A DNA stretch of 64,000 nt from Enoplosus armatus (Eukaryota; Chordata; Actinopteri; Centrarchiformes; Enoplosidae): positions 5,732,001-5,796,000 of the forward strand of contig NC_092193.1 in NCBI RefSeq assembly GCF_043641665.1, in the 5' to 3' direction. This document shows, in pieces, positions 49,416 through 60,200 of the stretch (within the stretch, counting starts at the first letter, position 1; each line of letters opens with the position of its first letter). The notes beneath the pieces were generated by a model, which had not been told where the DNA came from, did no database searches, and saw only the letters and a list, made by a program, of their open reading frames with translations. Position numbers and translations under genes: made by a program.

Positions 49416-51163
49416 GGGACGGGAACTCGTCTCCAAACAGACCCCGGGTCATCAAACACTACACTCGTGGAAATCTCAGCATTTATTCTGGGGTGAGTTC
49501 ACACCGACTGTCGGACCAATCACATCTCCCATCATGTTGTGTGCCCTCACCGAGGATCCATATAACTGTATTAGACGTCTGCCTTCACACCTGGTCATTG
49601 CCTCCTCTCCCAGCCCCCCTTTTCACTGTGCCATGGCAGTGCACGTTAGTTATAAAATATCATAGCAATAATATCTGTAATTTAAATTTGCTGTGGGACT
49701 AACAGGTAGGTGTTACGCTGTGTAAATGAAGGTATTTTACTATACAGCTAAATGATGCAGGATTTATTTTTTAGACGTCGTAGTTTTACCTGTATACATC
49801 AATAGATATGTGATCAGCTTCAAACATGCAGTAGTATGAATACCAATGTCGTGTAATCAACTTTACCAGATAGAGATTAGATTAGATGTATTTCCACATC
49901 CGAATGAGCATCAGCAATGCAAAACCATTAAATGTACTTTGTGTTTTGGTTACAAGCACATGTTGCACAGGGAAATCCCTGAACAGAGGGACATGCAATG
50001 TAAGATGTGTTGACTTGATCGGTCATTGTTACTTAAAAGGGAAAGTTTTTTGTTGTTTTTTTTGGCACCAGGACTCAAACTTTCATGCAATATCTAAAAT
50101 GAAGCCTGGCACATGCATCCTACAAGGCCCTTAATCCCTTCGTACCGTCAGCTACAGGAAATAAAAGATTATACATCAGTGTTGCATAATCTTACAGCTG
50201 TTAAACAAGTTGTGCCACTCTGTTCTTCACGTCGGGCAAACACGCAAGAAGCCTTACTATCAATACACATACTCGAGCCTCGTCTTCATCACTGTACGTC
50301 AGTCTGAAAATCACTACAATGCAAACTATTGTCTGCTCTGCTGATCAGTCACTGCCGTGCACAACATGAAAGCTTTGAGCAGCAGAGTTACTGCGCGAAT
50401 AAACAAGTCGAAGAGTTAATTCCACAAAAGCTAGAAACATTTTGGGGACATTGTCAGTTGTCGTCAGCCCTTTTTACAGGATTTCTGTAAACACCCACAT
50501 GCAGATTAGTACTTCTGGAATCTTCCTAAAGTAATTCCAATGTAAGTGATGGGGGATAAAAAGATCTGTGGTGCAAAGTAACGAAGTACATTTACTCAAA
50601 ACTCCACTTAATGTTATTCTGAAACTGTCCATTCTGCATAAATAGTACTTTTTACACTGGTACTGCTATGACCACCGATCACCAGATTAATCAACTATTG
50701 ATTTTTAAAGCAAAACTGGCAACAACCAAATAAGCTCGCTGGTTCCAGATTCTTAAATGTGAATATTTTCTGGTTTTCTTAATGGTCTATAGAGGCATTT
50801 TAACATCACCATGGGCTCCAGTAACTTATGCTGGGCTTTTTGTGCTACTCTATAGATTAAATTATCAAAAAGAAAGTTAGTTAGATGGTTTTGGATCTAC
50901 AGACTAAGGATTTTGTCCCCCAGCTCTTTAAATGGAATCACATTAGAAAGGGACCTTTACACGGCCGGTATCAACAGGAGGAACATAAAGCTTCAATGTT
51001 CTTATGGTCATGAGTATCGTTTCAAGAAAGACTTTAAGATGGATCTTATTTCAGGGAAGAAAGTTTTACATTTGTGAGTTCACATTGTGTATAAATTAAG
51101 TAAATAAAGACGATAAAAATGTGTTGAGTTTTTGTTGTATTCTTCTTGATAATGTAAAATAAA
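49416..51163 (+). terminator. miga1: miga1 3' UTR with two AATAAA signals
   Basis: Non-coding sequence follows the miga1 stop. Poly(A) signals AATAAA are at 51103-51108 and 51158-51163. A fragment at 50575-50615 (AAGTACATTTACTCAAAACT) resembles the fish repeat also seen in inverted form near 62060-62115. The convergent fubp1 poly(A) signal starts 33 bp beyond the second site. Confidence 0.65.
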
Positions 51164-51179
51164 ACTCAAGTAAACAAGT

Positions 51180-54100
51180 CTGTTATTTGTTACAACTTTA
51201 TTAATGAACATGGCAACATTTCAAAAGTCAGAACAGTGGATTCAAAAAACAAACAGTAGATTTGATAATATACACAGCACATGAAACCTTTTTACCTCTA
51301 AGGCATGCTCCTTGTTTTGTCTTCTACACCCCCACGAACTCTGTGTTGAAACACTGAGCATCTCACATGTACATACAGAGTGAACAGCCTCAAAAAACAA
51401 ACAATACGTGACCCCCTTAACTACAGAGAAGTGATGTTAAACTGATTACCCCAAATTTACTGCCAATAAAAAGTGCATATGTAACTGAAAGTACATTAGT
51501 TCCTGTCCTCATCCAACTTTCTAAAGCACATTCCTATTGACTAAAAGTTACTGATGAAAGCATTCAAGCGATAAAAGAAACCAACAGACAACTCTAAATA
51601 CACTATGGCATCATGGTTAAAGGAAACAAACAGTCTATCCGAGCTGGAAAAACATGTATCTGACCAACACTTTGCAATCACAGAATTTAAATTTCATTGC
51701 GTTGCTGTTTTACCTTATTACTGGAGCTCTTGAACGGTCTACGTTCAGCAGTGGGATTGACTCAAAGGATTCCTCCTTTTGGGGACAAACTACGACAGGG
51801 CCTGATTCTATGACCTAAGCTTGCAGCATCCTCCAACACTGTGAGCGAGAAGTGAAGGCAGCAGCATTTCAATAGGAGATTTGCACTGCACTTGAGGGCA
51901 GATTCACACCACGACAGAAATTAAAAATCATGTATTTCACCGTTGTTTTTTTTGTGACCTAGCGGTTGAGCACATTGCTGACTTCTGACAGCAGGTTTGC
52001 ATGGCATGCATTTTAGTACACCGGTGTCAAAGTTGTCTAGAGCATCGATATTACAGTCACTGTCAGACTTACCGGGATGCACAGATAAAGCTATCATCAA
52101 ATATTATGCACATACGACAATGACAACATTTCCTCAGTGAGCCTATGCAACAACTTTTTCTGGGTAAAGTCACTTCATGTAACAAGACATCATGCAGTTC
52201 ATTCATGAAAGCAGATCTTTAAAAAAAGGGCTGTTCATACTTAAGATATCCTGGACATTTCTTTACGACTAAGCATAAATGCATTGAGGCATGTTAAAGA
52301 CACAGGTAAGCATTTCTTTGCATGTATATTGGTCATGTCACTGGACAAAAACACTGGTTTCCTTAGGTTTCGCTTACCTGTGTTATTGCAGCAGAACCTA
52401 AGGTGCAAGGTCTGGGACGACACTGCAAAGATCAGATATATTGCACTGTTTGCCATCAGTGAACAATGCAGTTTGTTTTTCTTTTTTTACTATAAAATTA
52501 ACAGCCTTTCAACAACAGTGCTCATTCAGAAAATGTCACAAATCAATTACTGAACTAGTCAGAAGCTCTTCCACTACTAGCATTCCACATGCTCACATAG
52601 GACATTAAAGTAATAACAGCAGAAACCTAAGCATGCTACACTGGAGTAATGCAGTAAGCAATAAATGGCATTTAACATAACAGTCTCAACTAGACAATGG
52701 CACTTAGCAGGTCAGGAGTTCAGAAACGCAAAAAAAACCACATGGACATCCTTAAAAACAGTTCCTACCAGAAGTGTAACAGAGTGCTGATATTCAAACC
52801 CTCAGTTCAGAAATCCCAACTGGCACTGAAATGCTACCTACACAGAGTCTAACAAGCTACACAAAAGGTATCGACATAAGATTCAAAGTCTGAATGTTGT
52901 GCAGTCAGTGGAATCACACAAGGGGAAGTAAGTCTCAGAAACATGTGGTACAAGAGTCTAAAGTACTATTCCTCTCCTCAGAACATTTCATACTTACCGA
53001 GAGACATGGGGGAAAATGGCATTTGGACAAAAAAAAAAATCACTACATCTTTTGCAGTTTATAAAGCATCAAAAATAGGGTATCTCTCAAAGTCAGTCAC
53101 AATTTTGTACTTACAGTATAGGAGGGCTCAACTGAAGGATGAAGACTGCTTAGCCACCCCCGACCCTACAACATCTATGTTCTCATATTGGATAAACACT
53201 AACAGAATGGGCACAGTAATAATAAAAAAACGATTTTTGCAATGTTTTTATATTAAAAAAACATTTTTAAAAAACAAATTTATACATGAGAGTTAGTTCG
53301 CAATTTGAAATGGGCAAGACACACGTTTCAATGCATTTTTCGATACAGTGGCAATTTACCTGACTGTCCTGGAAAAAGAACAGCACAAAAAGTAAAAAAA
53401 AATGTATATAACACTAAAAATGCAACATTTCCTGCAACCACGTTTTTCTGGAGGAACATGTTAAGAAGGATACTTGCTTACCGCTTTTCTAAACTTGCCT
53501 GTGGAGGAGGAAGTTGTCTATCAAGGCAAAATACAGTGCATACTACCTCAACAATGTCAGCAAACCAAGTAAAATTCAAAAGAGTGCCACAAAGCAACGC
53601 AGTTAATGCATGAGTTACGGGATACGACTTTCTTATGACAAACATCGGTCTACTGCTACAGTCAGAGCAATGTCAGCAAACAGAAGTGTATAAAAAGTGT
53701 CTATCAACAAGGACGTTTGTTGGTCTGAACCACTCGGGATCACTGCACGCACATAATGTATCTAAGAGCCTTATAGACAGTTGGAGAGAGACAGGACAGC
53801 ACAACTTTAAGTCAACCTTTTTGGACAATGAAACCCACACATAGCCTGCATTTTAACCTTTTTTACCCCCTTAAAAAAACAAAACAAAAAAAAAAAAAAA
53901 AAACATACAGAAACTCATCACAACCCTTTTGGTTTAAAACCACCCCAACTTACCAACACAGGAGGTTTCAGTTTGTTTTATTGCAAAAACACAACAGGCA
54001 ATAGCATTTTAAAACTGAGATGATTTACATGGTAATGTCTACAGTTTAATAAACATGAGTTCTAACCACATTTAATGTAGATACAGGGCTGGAATGACCA

Positions 54101-54457
54101 TATGTATAATTACCTCACTAAAAACAAAGCATTTACAAGAAAAAGGAAAACAAAACAAAAAATGAAAGAGGACGTGTTCGCCGGGTAATCTGCCATCTAT
54201 GTGAAACACTTTCAAACCAAGGAAATTTAAGATCTTCATCAAGGCGTCTGCATCCAAACATTTAACAAAGGATTTTGTTTCGACAATGTAGCATTTACTT
54301 TATGTCCACTTCACATTACTGGCCCTGTGCAAAGAAATACATAGAAGATACATTGCATGTTAACAGCAGAAACAGTGGACGCAGCTTCCCAAAATAAAAA
54401 GCTAAAAACCTGTGTAGGGAGGAAGTGGTTTTGGTTAAGTTTGTGAAGCTGCTGCAG
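51180..54457 (-). terminator. fubp1: fubp1 3' UTR with proximal and distal poly(A) signals
   Basis: About 3.3 kb of AT-rich sequence without a credible ORF follows the fubp1 stop. Minus-strand AATAAA signals are at 53982-53977 (proximal) and 51202-51197 (distal). A poly-U tract (A run on the plus strand, 53884-53902) lies below the proximal site. A long 3' UTR is also seen in mammalian FUBP1. The distal end meets the miga1 3' end. Confidence 0.6.
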
Positions 54458-57248
54458 TCACTGGAACCCTGTAAAAGCCTGAGGGAGCAAGGGGGGTTAG
54501 AGCACAAAAGAATTGGGTATTCAGTGGATGTGGCGGGCAGATTCTTATAGGGGGTGTACCTGAGGGGCTTGTGGTGCTGCACCCATCGTCTGAGGGTTGC
54601 CTGTGCCGTAGTAAGCGGCCTGCTGACGGTAGTACTCCGCCCAGGCAGCGCTGTAGTCTGGCTGGCCTCCAGGTTGGGAGGCTGCTGCTGCAGCCGCTGC
54701 TGTGGCCTGAGGGGCCGCTTGACCTGGAGGGTAAAAACAACAGAGAACCCGTTAGTGCATAGGCCCGTCACTTGAGGTTATTAGATGTTTCTTATGTAAA
54801 TGCTTTATCGTTGTTTACTTTAGTGTGGACAATAACCAACAAGTCAAAATAAGTTTTTCATTCAAACTTTACATACATCGCGACATATTCAGCAATAATT
54901 AGAGTTTCAACTGCTTCTAATCTCACAGTAACAGTTAAGTGTTTGTAACATTTATGAGAAGGCGAACGAACCCACCACCACCTTCTCTTGGTGGCAGGTC
55001 AGAAACCTTCTGCCTTTCTGTTGGGCGGCTGAGAGAGCAGGTACTCTACTACAGAGGGCTGCTAGAGGAGCACAGCCGCCCTTAAACATTAAAAAACAGG
55101 GGAACACTTCATACTACTGTACATCAGCCATTTTATGGATGTTATTCTTTGTTAAAGAGGCAACTCTGCCTATAACTAGTGTCTCTACTTAGGGACATTC
55201 CTATTTCTAGCTAGGACAGATTCTGAATCACACAAGTACAATGTTTCTATCACACATCCTTACTTTTAAAACACCAGAATCACATTTAATTCCCAAATCA
55301 CTTTCCTCACATATATTGCAAACTGTGTTGCACTGTTTTGAGGTTTGACTGAAATATTACTACCATTGTTGCAACTCCAGTTTCCTGATCTGATTGTTTC
55401 CATCATGAAAACATAAGGCAGCGCTGTCATAATGGTGCAGTTCAGTGGTTTAACCTTATAAATGTACAAAAAGAACAGTTCAATGTATACGTTACAACTT
55501 CACTTATCTGTAGCTGAGCGATCGAATTTGAAATTAAGGCTTCAGAATGGGAAGTAAAATATTCAGTAAATGAAGTGTGATCCCTGTATGAAGAGTACAA
55601 ACCTTGTTTCTTGTAATACTCCTCCCAGGCTTTCGTGTAGTCCTGAGGTTGTTGACTCTGTTGACCTGCAAAGAGAAGGGAAAAATGTGTCAATGCATCC
55701 AAATGTTGAATGAAATCAAACAACTTCACAACATTGATCCTACATTGCATCATTTAAACTCTACACACATTCAGTAGCAGTAACACATTCATGGCACGTG
55801 GCAAAACTCTGCCATCAGTGTTGATAAAACCCTAAGATAAGTCTACATAATAAGCTTCTCTAAGCTCATAAAAAAGGTGGTTCTGTGTCGACAGCTCAGT
55901 CCTGTAAAGTGTTGCAGTCTAAACAGCACAGGCGTCAAATGTCAAACCAAGTGGAGGCACGCTCCACAGCAGGCCAGCAATACTGAAAAATACCCAGACC
56001 TGAAAAAGAAGCCGATTGAAAGCCCAGTAGCTGTTTAGACTGTCTTGTGTTAATAGGTGTACACTGAAGCTACGTTCGTATACCCATTTTCTTGTAATAT
56101 TCGTCCCAGGCCTTGGAGTAATCTGCCTGTCCACTCTGACCTGCAGCCTGTGGGTCACCTGTTAAAAAAAACGGTACTTGTAATTAGTGAATCATTCTCA
56201 GCCGTTTGTCCTCCACCTGCCTGCGTCGAGCTGTCAGCCTAGGGGGGGGGGGGGGGGGGGGGGCTATCCTGTCCTGGGGTAATATAAAAGTAAAAAAAAG
56301 GGTGCTCTGCAAGAGCAAGGTCATTTAAAAGGTGAAACCAAACCAACTCGTCTCCTGTTAGCGACACCAGGAAGACACGAGCATAGTACACTTCTAAAGT
56401 AAAGCTAGTAAACTACACTGCTCTACGCTTGTCTTATTGGTTTCTGCTCCTTCTAGAAGCACAGACGCTTCTTCTAATTGAGAAACGCTTCAGTTACCTT
56501 GGCCGTTGGTCTGAGTCGTGCCAGGAGCTCCACTTGTCGGGGTCATGGGAGCTTGCGGCTGCTGGCTGTACTGAGCATAGTAGGCTGCCCACGCTGCTGC
56601 GTTGGCATCGGCTGCGGCTTTATCTGGACACAATTCGGCTTTGTTACCAAACAAAGGCCAAAATTAAAAACTGTAAGCTTTTTCAATTTCCATCAAATGT
56701 GAAATGTACCAGCTGATAGTGGGTACTTACTTGGATCAGGTTGTCCCTGTTGCCAGTGTGGGTAGCCATTGCCCCATCCCTGAGGCTGGTATGGTGCAGG
56801 TGGACCACTGATGAGAGAAAATGAACCACCATAAACTTGGGACGCGTTTGTGTTTTGTCTATGATTGTATAAAACTATGGTCTCCATTGTGTTACTCCAA
56901 AGTCTTTGTACGTGTTCAGGTCTCAGATAGTTTAGGGTTAGGGTTATACATCAGCTTCTCAGCGTGGTGCATGAGTTTTCATCACGGACCATACACATTC
57001 TTAACTGCACCCAAATGACTTTGCCGTGTCCATTAATTCTTGTTATCTCAACAAGCTTAAAAATATGTGGTAAAAACAAACGGCCACTATACTTACTGTG
57101 GTCCCGGAGGTCCCTGATTATATGGTCCAGGGTTGTACGGACCCATGGGAGCACCAGGGGGTCCAGGTGGTCCAGGAGGACCATGTGGGCCCGGACCTCC
57201 ATGTGGACCAGGGGGGCCGTGTGGGCCTCCCATTGGAGTGACTGGTCC
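54458..57248 (-). CDS. fubp1: fubp1 exons 14-20: Pro/Gly region and Tyr-rich activation motifs
   Basis: Exons are 57097-57248, 56731-56807, 56498-56623, 56084-56158, 55603-55665, 54560-54723 and 54458-54478. Exon 14 is Gly/Pro/His-rich. Exon 15 encodes [18 protein letters not shown]. Exons 16-19 carry the Tyr-rich motifs [37 protein letters not shown] and [13 protein letters not shown], which in human form the transcription activation domain. The final exon as modelled adds AFTGFQ and a stop. Reading through the exon 19 donor instead gives VHPL and a stop, so the C-terminus is uncertain. Confidence 0.88.
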
Positions 57249-60200
57249 CTGAAAACAATCACATCTCAGTCAGTAAACAAGCTTCCAAGAGATAAATGTC
57301 TCCATGGGGGTTTATAATCAAACTGTAATGTCATACCCCAATTTTCTCCTCCACCAGCTGCCTGGCGTAGTCGATCTGTTGAGGGGAGCCCCGAACTGTG
57401 AACATTTTGATGTTGGGATCAGCGTTGGGTGGAGGATTCCTCTGTAACTCGATCCTGGCTCCAGACTGTTGGCTGATGCCCTTGATTGTCTCACCACCTG
57501 AAGAGTTCAGAAACAAACATTTACCTCTAATGAATTCACCAGGCTCCCTCCTTAAGAGGAGCCTGGAGGACTAAACAGCAGACTGAGTAAACATCTAGTG
57601 GCCCTGGAATACTAAGTTTTGTTTGTCTATGGGTCTTGTTTGTCCATTTACTTGGTTTTGTTTTCAATTTCTCCTTCTATCCACATTGTTTTGTCTAAGT
57701 CTCCTGATGTAATACTTTTTTCTTCATGTAACCACAAAATGAATAATCATCAACTTGGGACATGTTTGTTGTGTCGAGTAATCGTCCGATTGTATAAAAC
57801 CATGGTCTACATTGTGTTACTACAAAACCTTTGAATGTGTTCAGGTCTCAGATAGTTTAGGGTTAGGGTTATACATCAGCTTCTCAGCGTGGTGCATGAG
57901 TTTTCATCACAGACCATACACATTTTGTTTTCAATTTCTCCTTTTAGCAACTTTTTATCCAAGACCTTGTTTGGTTTCCACTTTGTTGAAAGTTTAAGTA
58001 ACATAGCCTTCCAATAAAAAAAGCCCTGCTGCTGAGCGGTCACTTGCCTTTTCCAATGATGAGGCCGGTCTTCATGGTTGGGACAGTGAAGGTAAACTCC
58101 TGCAGGCCACCAGGGGGGCCCATGTTCCAGTTCCCCTGCCCACGACCACGACCTCTGCCACCACCATGTCCTGGAGGCCCGCCAGCCTGGACGCTCCTCA
58201 GCAGGTCAGATATGATTTCTGCTGCGTGCTGAGCCTGATCAGGGGGGCCCATGATCTGTGCTATCCTGTCTGGTGTGCTGCCATCATCTGGAGAGAGAAG
58301 ATAGGACGATTAGAGACTATCGAGACAGTTTGACGTTTGTCTAGTAATCGACTCGATTGTATATAACTATGGTCTCAACCATGTTACTCCAAAGTCTCCG
58401 TAAGTGTTCAGGTCTCAGATAGTTTAGGGTTAGGGTTATACATCAGCTTCTCAGCGTGGTGCATGAGTTTTCATCACAGACCTAAATGCCTCTAAATGAC
58501 TTGGCCAGTTATTTTCATAAATGAGCAACCTTATTCACTCACCTGGTTTAAACTGAATCCTGACGCCGGTGTCATTCTGTATTTTCTTGATCATCTCTCC
58601 ATTTCTGCCAATAACAATTCCTACTGCAAACCGGGGAACGGGAACCTAAATGACGGCAGAAAACAAAACTTAAGTAAAGAAATAGATTCAAACCCTGGTC
58701 TCCAAAATGATAAATTAAACTGCTTATAACAAATACTCACATCCAAGGTATCTCCTCCGCCACCGCCTCCCCCTCCAACTCGTGAACCATACTCGCCCCT
58801 CTGCTCCCTGAAGCCTTGATCTCTGATCAGTTCCATCACCATCTCTTTGGCTTGCTGAAAAGACAGTACATCTCATTACAGTACTACTCCACTGGTCTCC
58901 ATGGAGACAAATAATGTGGCATAAAAAAAAGGACGTGTCTACTGGGGCTTACTTAACAAAAGGGGTGAAAGCAGAGATAGCTCATATATAATCAAACATA
59001 AAAAAAAGGTACATCTTAAGCTATCAGAGACTAACTAATGTTAGAAGTGCAATGGGCACACGGGCGAGGACCCACCTGAACTTTGAAGGGTTCTCCTGAA
59101 ATGCGGAGAGGCTTGTCTGCACCTGTGTTTTGGGGTCCGTCTTGGATCATGACCATCTTCACTCCAGCTCTTTCCTACAGGAAGAACAAGAAACATGCCA
59201 TCAGAGTGTTTGTGCCAAATGAGTTCCCTGCTTAACAGACCATCTGACTGTGGTCCCTATATCACCCTGCTACTCAAAAACTGACTGGACCCTCACCTGA
59301 AGGCTTTTGATGGTTTCTCCTCCCTTCCCAATGACAAGTCCTGCTTTAGAGGCAGGGACCATAATCTCCTGGACAGTCATTCCTGGGCCGTCGTTGTGGT
59401 TGAATGCTGGAGCCGGGCGGCCCTTCTCAACAATCTCTGTTAGTAGCCTCTTTGCCGCCCTGGTGGGAGAAAAATGATCAGTCTGAAATCCTTGACAAGG
59501 ACCCAACAAAAATGAGACACTTTGACACCCACTATAGTAGCAAATATATGGTACACAAGAAGTCATTGTGGGGTTTTTTCTCCCTCACAAAAAGCATCAA
59601 TCATTTTTGTAATTTTCCCAACATGTCTACGGACAACCCCGGCTCCAAAAATATGTACATGCTTTTAATACTAAAGGTTTTCGCCATTAAAACTTACTGG
59701 ATGGACTCTGGTGCTCCTGTTAATGTCACAGATCTATCTGGCATCCCTGCACTGTCTACAACGAAAACACAGAAAGAGCAGTTAATGCAAATGTTACAAC
59801 AAAACAATGTAATTTCTTAGTACTACTGAGATCCACAATATCAGCAAAGAGATCTAAACTTACCAGGTGCAATCTGTATTTTGCATCCAGACTCCTGCTG
59901 CAGACGTGATATTTGTTCACCTCCTCTTCCAATTACTAGGGGGGAGAAGTGTGTCAGCTCCAAATATTCAATATCAACAACACTAAACTGATGTTATTGT
60001 TGTGTTGGAACAAAAACTTACTGAATCCAACCATTCCATCAGGAACCTTGAATTCCTCTGATATTGACCTGAGAATAACAGAACAAATCAATGTGGGCTT
60101 TGCAATAAAAGTGGATAAGTGTGGATGACCAAAATATTTAAATGTAACTCTGGTATCTACCTTGGGGGGCCACCCATTCCTCCCATTGAAAAGGCTGGGG

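Noticed and set aside
54316..54771. 151-codon minus-strand ORF over fubp1 exon 19
   Set aside because: It is out of frame with the conserved [14 protein letters not shown] reading and ignores the exon borders.
56930..58440. TTAGGGTTAGGG words read as interstitial telomere repeats
   Set aside because: There are only two units at each place, always at the same position inside the conserved C/D snoRNA cores.
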